From assembly GCA_014860175.1 (NCBI GenBank), contig JACZKF010000468.1, positions 1 through 11,404 on the forward strand: DNA of 11,404 nt, in the 5' to 3' direction. How positions within the stretch are numbered: position 1 is the stretch's first letter; each line of letters starts with the position of its first letter. The notes beneath the pieces are model-generated. The model saw only the letters and a list, made by a program, of their open reading frames with translations. It was not told the DNA's origin and ran no database searches. Positions 1-6,675 of the stretch are shown here, piece after piece. The translations under genes were made by a program, and so were the position numbers. The stretch comes from Desulfuromonadales bacterium (GTDB lineage Bacteria; Desulfobacterota; Desulfuromonadia; Desulfuromonadales; JACZKF01).

Positions 1-33
1 CACCCGGCCCGGCCCCTTCCCTCTCGTCTCGCC

Positions 34-1320
34 TCAAAGAGCCAGGCTGAGCAGGGAGAAGAGGGCGGCGAGGCTGAGGAAGGGATTGCACTCGCGGATG
101 CGGCCGAGGAGCAGGCGGATGAGGACGAAGGAGAGAAAACCGAAGGCGAGGCCGGTGGCGATGGAGTAGGTCAGCGGCATGAGCACAAAGGTGAGAAAAG
201 CCGGGACTCCGTCCTCGAAGCGGTAGAAGTCGATGCGGCCAATGCCGCGCATCATGAAGATGCCGACCAGCAGCAGGGCCGGAGCGGTGGCGAAGGAGGG
301 GACGGCGCCGATCAAAGGGGTGAAGAAGATGGCCAGGAGGAACAGCACGGCGGTGGTGACCGCCGTCAGGCCGGTGCGGCCACCGTCGGCCACGCCGCTG
401 GCCGATTCGATATAGGCGGTGGTGGTGCTCGTCCCGAGCAGGGAGCCGCCGACGGTGGCCAGGGCGTCGGCGGTCAGCATGCGCGAGAGCCCTGGGATCT
501 CCCCTTTCTCGTCGGTCAGTTCGGCCTCCCGGCAGACCGCCAGCAGGGTGCCGAGACTGTCAAAGAGGTCGACGAACATGAAAGAGAAGATACTGGCCCA
601 GAGGGAGAGCTGCAACGCCCCCAGGATGTCGAGTTGAAAGGCGATCGGCGCCAGCGAAGGGGGGAGGGCGACGATGCCGTCGGGGAGCGGGGTCAACCCG
701 ATGGCCATGCCGACCAGGGCGGTGGCGACAATGGCCAGCAGCAGCGAGCCGCGTACCCGGCGCACCTCCAGAATGACCGCCAGCAGCAGCCCGCCCAGAC
801 CGAGGACCGCCTCCGGGGTGAAGCCCCCCAACTGAACCAGCACCGCTTCGTTGCGGGTCACCAGCCCCAGGTTCTGCAGCCCGATAAAGGCGATGAACAG
901 GCCGATGCCGATCGAGGCGGCCAGGCGCAGCGACTCGGGAATGGCCCGGGCCAGGCGTTCGCGCACGCCGAGAAGAGTCAGGACGAGGAAAATCATGCCG
1001 GAGAGAAAGACGACGCCGAGGGCGGTCTGCCAGGGGATTCCCTCCCCCAGGACCAGGGTATAGGTGAAGAAGGCGTTCAGCCCCATCCCCGGCGCCATCA
1101 TGATCGGGGCGTTGGCCCACAAGGCGATCAGGAGGGTAGCCAGCCCGGCGGCCAGGCAGGTGACGGTGGTCAGCGCCCCCTGGTCCATCCCGGCCTGACC
1201 GAGGATAGAGGGGTGGACGAAGATGATATAGGCCGCGGTCAAAAAGGTGGTCCCCCCCGCGATGATCTCCGTGCGGGGGGTGGTGCAGTGACGTTCGAGA
1301 TGGAAAAGGCGCTCGAGCAT
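34..1320 (-). CDS. NCS2-family purine/nucleobase permease (AzgA/PbuG/AdeP-like)
   Basis: This 428-residue inner-membrane protein is almost wholly hydrophobic, with stretches consistent with about 12-14 membrane segments. It carries hallmarks of the AzgA-type branch of the NCS2 nucleobase transporters: APGMGLNAFF at about residues 76-85, FVDLFDSLGTL at 249-259 and GTSTTTAYIESASGV at 296-310. Members import adenine, guanine or hypoxanthine, usually with protons. The exact substrate cannot be read here. Length is normal for the family (about 430). The ATG at 1318-1320 directly precedes the conserved LERLFHL...TE(I/V)IAG N-terminus; a purine-rich run (taaggg) lies about 8 nt upstream of it. It starts 35 bp after the cupin gene on the same strand, so co-transcription is likely. 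The neighbouring purC makes purine salvage a sensible context, but that is inference. Family assignment is confident; substrate is not. Confidence 0.93.
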   Translation of the reverse strand: MLERLFHLERHCTTPRTEIIAGGTTFLTAAYIIFVHPSILGQAGMDQGALTTVTCLAAGLATLLIALWANAPIMMAPGMGLNAFFTYTLVLGEGIPWQTALGVVFLSGMIFLVLTLLGVRERLARAIPESLRLAASIGIGLFIAFIGLQNLGLVTRNEAVLVQLGGFTPEAVLGLGGLLLAVILEVRRVRGSLLLAIVATALVGMAIGLTPLPDGIVALPPSLAPIAFQLDILGALQLSLWASIFSFMFVDLFDSLGTLLAVCREAELTDEKGEIPGLSRMLTADALATVGGSLLGTSTTTAYIESASGVADGGRTGLTAVTTAVLFLLAIFFTPLIGAVPSFATAPALLLVGIFMMRGIGRIDFYRFEDGVPAFLTFVLMPLTYSIATGLAFGFLSFVLIRLLLGRIRECNPFLSLAALFSLLSLAL

Positions 1321-1355
1321 ATAAGTAACCCTTACCCCTTCTTCCTGGCTCCTGG

Positions 1356-1694
1356 CTACTTGCCCTTGAACATGGTCAACAGCATCTTGAACCGCTGCAC
1401 CGCCCGCACCCGATGGGAAATGCCGCCGGGCATGAGGACGATCTCTCCGGTCTTGACGGTGACCGGTTGGCCGCCGATGGTGATTTCCGCCTCGCCATCG
1501 AGGATCTGGATGAAGGCGTTGAAGGGGACGGTATGCTCGGAGAGGGCCTGGCCGGCATCGAAGCTGAAAACGGTCAGGGTGCCGGTCTCCCCCTGCAGCA
1601 GAGTGCGGCTGACAATGGAGCCGGCCTGGTATTCGGTCATCGTCGCCAGCGGATAGGCAACAGCGCCCTCGACATTCACAGCGGTTTGGCTCAT
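1356..1694 (-). CDS. small single-domain cupin protein
   Basis: This 112-residue protein is a single cupin beta-barrel. Cupin motif 2 is clear as GEIVLMPGGISH (residues 83-94, His94). Motif 1 is recognisable around residues 48-67 (AGQALSEHTVPFNAFIQILDG), but only His54 of the usual His-x-His...Glu set is present: the second His position is Val56 and the Glu position is about Ala60. A full three-His/one-Glu metal site is therefore absent, and the protein may bind metal differently or act as a small-molecule binder. No signal peptide is visible, so it is probably cytoplasmic. The start is well supported: AAGGAGAA sits about 6 nt before the ATG. It lies 36 bp after the lipoprotein gene and 35 bp before the permease gene, all minus strand. 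No specific function is assigned; cupins of this size are very diverse. Confidence 0.85.
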   Translation of the reverse strand: MSQTAVNVEGAVAYPLATMTEYQAGSIVSRTLLQGETGTLTVFSFDAGQALSEHTVPFNAFIQILDGEAEITIGGQPVTVKTGEIVLMPGGISHRVRAVQRFKMLLTMFKGK

Positions 1695-1714
1695 GGCATT
1701 TCTCCTTGAGAATT

Positions 1715-1727
1715 TTTGGTCAGTATA
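1715..1727 (-). promoter_or_regulatory. possible -10 element upstream of the cupin gene
   Basis: Read on the minus strand, the gap before the cupin gene contains TATACT (hexamer at 1722-1727), five of six matches to the sigma70 -10 consensus. Initiation near 1715 would leave a leader of about 20 nt including the AAGGAGAA ribosome site. No recognisable -35 lies 16-18 nt upstream, where the lipoprotein stop region falls. It could be a weak internal promoter for cupin and permease, or chance. Confidence 0.25.
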
Positions 1728-1730
1728 ACC

Positions 1731-2384
1731 CTACTCGTCGGCATTGAGGTCGTTCCACAGCCGTTCGAGATCGGTGATCAGGGCCAGGTTCTCGGCCCGG
1801 TTGGCGGCCTGGAAAAGAGCCTCCAGAGCCTCTGTCTCCCCTCCGAGCTGACGGTGAGCCAAGGCAGCATGGTAATAGACGGTGGCGGCCAGATCTTCTG
1901 ACAGATTGCCGGCCAGGGCTTGCGCGAAATGGCCGAGCGCCGCCTGGGGGTCATCGCCCCGCAAGGCCAGCACCCCGAGCAGGTCGGCTCGCAGGGGGGA
2001 GTCGAACGGGAGTGCCTCCAGCGCCGGGCGGGCTTGCCCCTGATTCCCCAGCCGCAGCGACTGCAGCAGGCTGAGCCGCCAGGCGAGCAATTGCCTGTCC
2101 CCCTCTTCCGGGCCCGCCTGCAGCCCCTGGCGATAGATCCGTTGGGCCGGCCTGAACTTGCCGGTCCGCTCCAACAGCTCTCCCTGGCGCAGGTAGAGCG
2201 ACCCTTGCTGCGGGGCACGCCACAGCGCCGCTCGCAAGGCGCTGGTGGCCGTCGGGAAATCTTTGCGCGCAACGGCCTGCTCCGCCTGCAGGCGATAGTC
2301 CTCGGCCCTCTGGGGATCGGGGCGGATCAGCACCGAGCAGCCGGCCAGCAGGAAAAGCAGCGAAAGGAAGAGGTGAGGGCGCAT
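1731..2384 (-). CDS. TPR-repeat outer-membrane lipoprotein, function unknown
   Basis: With the ATG at 2382-2384 this is a 217-residue protein whose N-terminus is a lipoprotein signal: MRP, a Leu/Phe-rich core, then the lipobox LLAGC with lipidated Cys16. Ser at +2 fits outer-membrane sorting under the E. coli Lol rule. The mature part is helical and Ala/Leu/Gln-rich, with TPR-like helix pairs at about residues 28-60 (AEDYRLQAEQAV...), 61-93 (SLYLRQGELLERTGKF...), 133-160 and 167-195. Such proteins usually act as scaffolds for envelope complexes; the partner is not evident here. A TTG at 2406-2408 would add 8 residues (225 aa). It has a GAGGGG only 2 nt upstream, while the ATG has no clear ribosome site, so the start is uncertain. 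It lies downstream of the purC terminator and upstream of the cupin gene. No gene name is recognised. Confidence 0.8.
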   Translation of the reverse strand: MRPHLFLSLLFLLAGCSVLIRPDPQRAEDYRLQAEQAVARKDFPTATSALRAALWRAPQQGSLYLRQGELLERTGKFRPAQRIYRQGLQAGPEEGDRQLLAWRLSLLQSLRLGNQGQARPALEALPFDSPLRADLLGVLALRGDDPQAALGHFAQALAGNLSEDLAATVYYHAALAHRQLGGETEALEALFQAANRAENLALITDLERLWNDLNADE

Positions 2385-2421
2385 AGATAATAGTGCAAGG
2401 GGACGCAAGACCCCTCAGCCG

Positions 2422-2439
2422 CTCCGGCCGTCGCCGGAG
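2422..2439. repeat. short inverted repeat between lipoprotein gene and purC terminator
   Basis: CTCCGG (2422-2427) and CCGGAG (2434-2439) are perfect 6-bp arms around a 6-nt loop. It sits in the leader region of the lipoprotein gene on the minus strand. No T run follows on either strand, so it is not a typical terminator. The role is unknown and it may be chance in GC-rich DNA. A TTGACC (minus strand, 2443-2448) lies just upstream, but no -10 at suitable spacing was found. Confidence 0.35.
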
Positions 2440-2458
2440 GACGGTCAACGGGGGGGCA

Positions 2459-2493
2459 AGAAAAAAAGCCGGAGAAGGAAATTCTCCGGCTTT
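2459..2493 (-). terminator. rho-independent terminator of the ppiD-purC operon
   Basis: GCCGGAGAA (2468-2476) and TTCTCCGGC (2482-2490) form a perfect 9-bp stem with a 5-nt loop, extendable by three A-T pairs. Read on the minus strand it is followed by a run of seven T residues (2461-2467) and then C and TT. It begins 14 bp past the purC stop codon, the right orientation and distance to end the ppiD-purC transcript before the lipoprotein gene. Confidence 0.9.
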
Positions 2494-2506
2494 GAGCGGT
2501 CAAGGA

Positions 2507-3397
2507 TCAGAGGGTGATGCCGGTGAGGCGAGTGAGCGCCTCCATGTACTTTTCGCCGGTTTTGCGGACGATTTCGGCGGGGAGCGGGGGGGCCGGTGCT
2601 TTTTTCCCCCAGTCCAGAGTCTCCAGGTAGTCGCGCAGAAACTGCTTGTCGAAACTCGGCTGGGCGCCGCCGGGGCGGTAGTGGTCCTTCGGCCAGAAGC
2701 GCGAAGAGTCGGGGGTGAGCGCCTCGTCGATCCAGATCAGCTTCCCCTCGTACAGGCCGAACTCGAACTTGGTGTCGGCAATGATAATCCCCTTGGTGTC
2801 GGCGAAGTCGCGGGCTCGCTGATAAATGGCGATGGTGGCGTCCCGTACCTGCTCCGCCAGCTGCTGGCCGCAAAGCTCCACCGTCTGGGCAAAGGTGATG
2901 TTTTCGTCGTGCTCGCCCAGTTCGGCCTTGGTCGAGGGGGTGAAGATCGGCTCCGGCAGCTTGCCGCTTTCGAGCAGGCCGGCCGGCAGCTCAATGCCGC
3001 AGATGGCGCCGGTATTTTTGTAATCTTTCCAGCCGGAGCCGGAGACGTAGCCGCGAACGATGCACTCCACCGGCAACGGCTTGGCCTTCTTCACCAGCAT
3101 GCTGCGCCCGGCGAGCTGGTCGCGATAGCGGTGGGTCGCGGCCGGGAAGTCTGCCACTTCGGTGGCGATGACATGGTTGGGGATGATGTCGTCCATCTTC
3201 TCGAACCAGAATTTGGAGATCTGGGTGAGAACAAACCCCTTGTTGGGGATCCCCTCGTTCATGATCACGTCGAAGGCGGAGATGCGGTCGGAAGTGACGA
3301 TCAGCAGGTGCTCGCCAAGATCATAAATATCGCGCACTTTGCCCCGGTTCACAAGGTTCAGGTCGGGGAAATTGGTCTGCAGTACGATTGGATTCAT
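2507..3397 (-). CDS. purC: phosphoribosylaminoimidazole-succinocarboxamide synthase (SAICAR synthetase)
   Basis: PurC catalyses the ATP-dependent joining of aspartate to CAIR to give SAICAR in de novo purine synthesis, in the cytosol. The 296-residue protein shows the family signatures in order: the N-terminal nucleotide loop NRGKVRDIYDLG (17-28), SDRISAFD (36-43), PVECIVRGYVSGSGWKDY (109-126), EPIFTPSTKAELGEHDENI (149-167), DTKFEFG (208-214) and IDEALTPDSSRFW (223-235). At about 296 residues it is the long form, as in yeast Ade1 and many non-enteric bacteria, not the roughly 237-residue E. coli form. The ATG at 3395-3397 shares its first base with the ppiD stop codon (TGATG), and a GGGGG run inside ppiD lies about 10 nt upstream, so it is probably translated by coupling to ppiD. 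A strong terminator follows. Nothing is missing or truncated. Confidence 0.97.
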   Translation of the reverse strand: MNPIVLQTNFPDLNLVNRGKVRDIYDLGEHLLIVTSDRISAFDVIMNEGIPNKGFVLTQISKFWFEKMDDIIPNHVIATEVADFPAATHRYRDQLAGRSMLVKKAKPLPVECIVRGYVSGSGWKDYKNTGAICGIELPAGLLESGKLPEPIFTPSTKAELGEHDENITFAQTVELCGQQLAEQVRDATIAIYQRARDFADTKGIIIADTKFEFGLYEGKLIWIDEALTPDSSRFWPKDHYRPGGAQPSFDKQFLRDYLETLDWGKKAPAPPLPAEIVRKTGEKYMEALTRLTGITL

Positions 3398-5340
3398 CAG
3401 GAATTTCCCCCTTCGAAGGTCGAGGCGATCGCCGGTGCAATACTGATTTCTGCCTTGCTGCGCAGCTCTTGCAGGAGCTCTTCCATGGCCTGAGCTTTCT
3501 CACGGGCCAGAACCGCCTCGCGCAGCTCTTCGCGCTTGGCCGCATCGAGGGCGGTCAGGTCGGCTTCCTGGCGCTCCTTGAGCAGCACCACGACGAAGCG
3601 GCCATCCTGTTCGAAGACTTTCTCTGCCAGCGGCGCCTCAGGTGTCAGGGTAAACGCGGCCTGCGCCAGCTCATCGGAGCTGCCGAGACGGGGGAGGAAA
3701 GAGCCATAGGCGCGGGTGAACTCGCCGGTCTCCTCTACCTTGGCCCCATGGGTCCGGGCCGCCGCTTCCAGCGATTTGCCTTCCCGTACGGCCGCCTGGA
3801 TCTGTTCGGCCGCCTGCCGGGCCATCTCCCGGGCCTGCTCCCGGCGATACCCCTGTTCCACTTCAGCGGAAACCTCGGCCAACTCGGGCAGACGGCTCGG
3901 TTGGCGTTCACCGGTGGTAAACAGGACGATCCCCTGGGGGAGGCGCACCGGTCGGGCCAGTTCGCCCGGAGTCAGGGTGAAGGCGGTGGCGATCAGCTGG
4001 GGGGTGTCGCCGAATTCGGCGACGGTTCCCTGCCGGTCAAACAGGGCGCTCTCGCGGATTTTCAGGCCGGTGGCTTCGGCCGCCCGGTCGAGGCTGCCCC
4101 CCTGGCGGTTCATGTTGTAGGCGTCCATCGCCTGTTCGTAGGCCAGCTGTCCGGCTTTTTCAGCCCGCAGGCTGGCCTCGACCTCTGCGGTCACCTCGGC
4201 CAGCGGTTTGACGCCGGCCTCGATGCGCTCCCAGACCTTGATGATGTGGAAGCCGAAGGGCGTTTCCACCACCGTGCTGATTTCTTCCGGCTGCAGGGAA
4301 AAAGCGGTCTGCTCAAAGGGGGCGACCATGGTGCCGCGAGTAAAGAAGCCAAGCTCTCCCCCCTGGGCGACACTGCCGGCATCGTCCGAATGCTGCCGCG
4401 CCAGTTGGGCGAAATCCTTGCCGGCCCGGGCCTCCTCCAACACTTTTTGCGCCTGCTCGCGTTTTTTGGCGATCACGGCCGCATCGGCGTCCGCCGGCAC
4501 CCGGAACAGGATGTGCGACGCCCGGACCTGCTCGGGGATATCGAAACGGTCGAGATGGCGCCGGTAATGCTTCTCCAACTCCACCTCCTGGATGCTCACC
4601 TGGCCGAGAAACTGCTCGGGCTCGAATACGACATAGCGCAGGGAGGCCAGCTCCTGGGTGCGGAACTCCTCGCGCCGCTCGGCGAAGTAGCTCTCGAGGG
4701 CTGCCTTGTCGACCTTTACCTTGGCCTCGAACTGGGACGGGGTGAGGCGGGCAAAGGCGAGATTGATCTTCTCGTTCTGGTCCCGGAATTCCTGGTCGAT
4801 CTCGGCGTCGGTGACAGCGGCTCCGGCCTGGACCTTCTGCCGCACCTTTTCCACCAGCATCTGCCGGCGCTGCATCGCCTCGAAGCTCTCCGGCGACAGG
4901 CGCTGGGAACTGAGCACCTGCAGGTAGCGCTCCCGGTTGAAGGTGCCGTTTTCCTGGAAGGCGGGGATGTCGGCGATGGCACTCACCAGCTCCTGGCGGG
5001 AGATGTCAAGGCCGAGGCGCTTGCTCTCCTGCAGAAGCAGCGTCTGCTCGATCAGCGCATCCATGGCCTGCTGACGCAGTCCCAGCTGCTTCTCCATCCC
5101 CGGGGTGAACTGCTCCCGGTAGATGTCCTGATAGAGCCGATACAGGTTGCTGTAGGCACTCTGGTATTCGTCGTAGTCGATGCGGCTGCCGTTGACCGTG
5201 GCCGCCACCGTCGGATCGCTCCCCACGGAGTCGCCGGGCGAGGTCATCATGGCATAGCCGAAGACGAAGCTCAGAATGATTAAAGCGAAAGCCACTTTGA
5301 TGAGGACCGATTTTTGTTTTTTGCGCACGATATCGAGCAT
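3397..5340 (-). CDS. ppiD: PpiD-like membrane-anchored peptidyl-prolyl isomerase/periplasmic chaperone
   Basis: This 647-residue protein has the PpiD layout. A short basic cytoplasmic tail (LDIVRKKQK) is followed by one membrane helix at about residues 12-30. A SurA/PpiD-type helical chaperone region starts with ATVNGSRIDYDEY (47-59) and runs to about 200. One parvulin domain spans about 270-372, with ASHILF (274-279), GGELGFFTRGTM (327-338) and FGFHIIKVW (362-370), including the conserved His276 and His365. A helical C-terminal region follows. E. coli PpiD is similar in size (623 aa). In that species it sits at the SecYEG exit and helps fold secreted proteins; its parvulin domain has little activity, so this one may be mainly a chaperone. 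The ATG at 5338-5340 has AGGGAG about 11 nt upstream. It heads the ppiD-purC operon and diverges from mreB. It could also be labelled a generic SurA-N-domain protein. Confidence 0.92.
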   Translation of the reverse strand: MLDIVRKKQKSVLIKVAFALIILSFVFGYAMMTSPGDSVGSDPTVAATVNGSRIDYDEYQSAYSNLYRLYQDIYREQFTPGMEKQLGLRQQAMDALIEQTLLLQESKRLGLDISRQELVSAIADIPAFQENGTFNRERYLQVLSSQRLSPESFEAMQRRQMLVEKVRQKVQAGAAVTDAEIDQEFRDQNEKINLAFARLTPSQFEAKVKVDKAALESYFAERREEFRTQELASLRYVVFEPEQFLGQVSIQEVELEKHYRRHLDRFDIPEQVRASHILFRVPADADAAVIAKKREQAQKVLEEARAGKDFAQLARQHSDDAGSVAQGGELGFFTRGTMVAPFEQTAFSLQPEEISTVVETPFGFHIIKVWERIEAGVKPLAEVTAEVEASLRAEKAGQLAYEQAMDAYNMNRQGGSLDRAAEATGLKIRESALFDRQGTVAEFGDTPQLIATAFTLTPGELARPVRLPQGIVLFTTGERQPSRLPELAEVSAEVEQGYRREQAREMARQAAEQIQAAVREGKSLEAAARTHGAKVEETGEFTRAYGSFLPRLGSSDELAQAAFTLTPEAPLAEKVFEQDGRFVVVLLKERQEADLTALDAAKREELREAVLAREKAQAMEELLQELRSKAEISIAPAIASTFEGGNS

Positions 5341-5383
5341 TCGGCGACCGCTCTCCCTGGGGGTGTGAAATGGTTGACAAACA

Positions 5384-5419
5384 GAGGAGAATGTTAGTCA
5401 ATCGGGGCCACAAATGCAA
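5384..5419 (-). promoter_or_regulatory. predicted sigma70-like promoter of ppiD-purC
   Basis: On the minus strand TTGCAT (5414-5419) and TAACAT (5391-5396) are separated by exactly 17 bp, each matching four of six consensus bases. Initiation would fall near 5384, leaving a leader of about 44 nt before the ppiD ATG that includes the AGGGAG ribosome site. It is inferred from sequence only. Confidence 0.5.
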
Positions 5420-5441
5420 CAGATTTTCTCCTTTTTCCGGC

Positions 5442-5477
5442 TTGCGGCCAAGGTGGATATCTGATACGGTGACTTGC
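5442..5477 (+). promoter_or_regulatory. candidate promoter of the mre-rod operon
   Basis: TTGCGG (5442-5447) and TACGGT (5465-5470) are spaced by 17 bp, and a TGn extended -10 element (TGA, 5462-5464) directly precedes the -10. Initiation near 5477 would give a leader of about 60 nt. The -10 is weak, so this is only the best candidate seen. A TTGACA at 5374-5379 on the same strand has no good -10 at usual spacing. Confidence 0.35.
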
Positions 5478-5496
5478 TTTTCCAAATGAACCATCC

Positions 5497-5525
5497 GAGC
5501 CGCCTGCAGGCTCATCTGAAAGGAG
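5497..5525 (+). promoter_or_regulatory. mreB ribosome binding site with adjacent palindrome in the leader
   Basis: AGGAG (5521-5525) lies 11 nt before the ATG at 5537 and supports that start over an in-frame TTG at 5474. Just upstream GAGCC (5497-5501) and GGCTC (5509-5513) form an inverted repeat around the perfect palindrome GCCTGCAGGC (5502-5511). A small leader hairpin next to the ribosome site is possible; any regulatory effect is speculative. Confidence 0.5.
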
Positions 5526-5536
5526 TTTCATACAAA

Positions 5537-6580
5537 ATGTTTAACTTGTTCGACGCAATCCTCGGCATGTTCTCCAACGACCTCGCCATCGACTTGGGGA
5601 CGGCCAATACCCTGGTTTACCTCAAGGGGAAAGGGATCGTAGTCAGTGAACCGTCGGTGGTGGCGGTGCAGAAGGATGCCATGGGGCAGAAAAAAGTGCT
5701 CGCCGTCGGCAAGGAAGCCAAAAAGATGCTTGGCCGCACCCCCGGCAGTATCGTCGCCATCCGCCCGATGAAGGATGGGGTGATCGCCGATTTTGATATT
5801 ACCGAGGAGATGCTGCGCTACTTCATCCAGAAGGTACACAACCGCAAGACCCTGGTGCGCCCCCGGATCGTCATCTGCGTCCCCTCCGGCATCACCCAGG
5901 TCGAGAAACGGGCGGTCAAAGAGTCGGCCGAATCGGCCGGAGCCCGGGAAGTCTACCTGATCGAAGAGCCGATGGCGGCGGCGATCGGCGCCGGGTTGCC
6001 GATCACCGAGGCCTCCGGCAATATGATCGTCGACATCGGCGGTGGTACCACCGAGGTGGCGGTGATCTCCCTGGCCGGTATCGTCTATGCCAAAAGCGTT
6101 CGCGTCGGGGGCGACAAACTCGACGAGGCGATCGTTCAGTACCTCAAGCGCAAGTACAATCTGCTGATCGGCGAGCGGACGGCCGAGCAGATCAAGATCG
6201 AAATCGGCAGCGCCCATCCGGATGGCGAGGTGCGGACCATGGAAGTAAAGGGTCGCGACCTGGTCACCGGCATCCCCAAAACGCTCGAAGTCGATTCCAA
6301 TGAGATCCGCGACGCCCTCTCCGAAGTGGTGAACACCATCGTCGAAGCGGTGCGCATTGCCCTGGAGCGCACCCCCCCCGAACTGGCCGCCGACATCGTC
6401 GACAAGGGGATCGTCCTGGCCGGCGGCGGCGCCAATCTGCGCAACCTCGACGTCCTGCTGCGCGAAGAGACCGGCCTGCCGGTGGTCATTGCCGAAGACC
6501 CGCTCTCCTGCGTCGTCCTCGGCTCCGGCAAGGTGCTCGACGAACTCGACCTGCTGCGGCGGGTGACCGTCACTTCCTGA
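5537..6580 (+). CDS. mreB: rod shape-determining actin-like protein MreB
   Basis: MreB is the bacterial actin that forms membrane-bound filaments and orients the Rod wall-synthesis complex. The 347-residue protein begins with an amphipathic hydrophobic stretch (MFNLFDAILGMFSND) typical of its membrane-binding tip. It has phosphate-1 DLGTANTLVY (19-28), the catalytic Glu region LIEEPMAAAIGAGLP (141-155), phosphate-2 DIGGGTTEVAVISLAG (166-181) and the adenosine motif VLAGGGANLRNLD (293-305). Length is standard. I chose the ATG at 5537 because MFN...SNDLAIDLGTANTLVY is the usual MreB N-terminus and AGGAG lies upstream; the in-frame TTG at 5474 would add 21 residues that do not look like MreB. 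It is the first gene of the mreBCD-mrdA-rodA operon and is divergent from ppiD. A 95-bp gap with a strong hairpin follows. Confidence 0.98.
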   Translation: MFNLFDAILGMFSNDLAIDLGTANTLVYLKGKGIVVSEPSVVAVQKDAMGQKKVLAVGKEAKKMLGRTPGSIVAIRPMKDGVIADFDITEEMLRYFIQKVHNRKTLVRPRIVICVPSGITQVEKRAVKESAESAGAREVYLIEEPMAAAIGAGLPITEASGNMIVDIGGGTTEVAVISLAGIVYAKSVRVGGDKLDEAIVQYLKRKYNLLIGERTAEQIKIEIGSAHPDGEVRTMEVKGRDLVTGIPKTLEVDSNEIRDALSEVVNTIVEAVRIALERTPPELAADIVDKGIVLAGGGANLRNLDVLLREETGLPVVIAEDPLSCVVLGSGKVLDELDLLRRVTVTS

Positions 6581-6611
6581 TTGGAGACAGCGGCACCGGA
6601 GACTGACTGCA

Positions 6612-6634
6612 CCCCGCCACGCTGTCGGGCGGGG
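6612..6634 (+). other. strong GC hairpin in the mreB-mreC gap
   Basis: CCCCGCC (6612-6618) and GGCGGGG (6628-6634) are perfect 7-bp arms around a 9-nt loop, 31 bp after the mreB stop. It is followed by a pyrimidine-rich, not T-rich, stretch, so it is not a classic intrinsic terminator. It may protect the mreB 3' end or partly attenuate transcription into mreC, allowing more MreB than MreC. No promoter for mreC was seen in this 95-bp gap. Confidence 0.6.
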
Positions 6635-6675
6635 TACCTCTCCACTCTCCTCTCTCGCCAGGCGGAAGAAGGCGG

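Noticed and set aside
1..33. GC-rich sequence after the permease gene as a terminator
   Set aside because: The short GGCC/CCGG runs do not form a stem followed by a T run on the minus strand, and the window ends too soon to judge.
634..1656. A 340-codon open frame on the plus strand opposite the permease and cupin genes
   Set aside because: It is Gln/Gly/Asp-rich, antisense to two recognised genes, and has no motif or ribosome site. It is treated as a shadow frame.
3388..5283. A 631-codon open frame on the plus strand opposite ppiD
   Set aside because: It is antisense to a well-supported ppiD gene. Its composition (Leu, Gly, Gln, His, Asp-rich low-information protein) is what codon bias in GC-rich DNA produces, and no family motif is visible.
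5374..5379. Perfect TTGACA as the -35 of an mreB promoter
   Set aside because: No reasonable -10 hexamer lies 16-18 bp downstream on the plus strand (the sequence there is AGTCAAT).
5474..5536. Extended N-terminus of MreB from a TTG start
   Set aside because: The extra 21 residues do not resemble MreB. The ATG at 5537 has AGGAG upstream and gives the canonical N-terminus.
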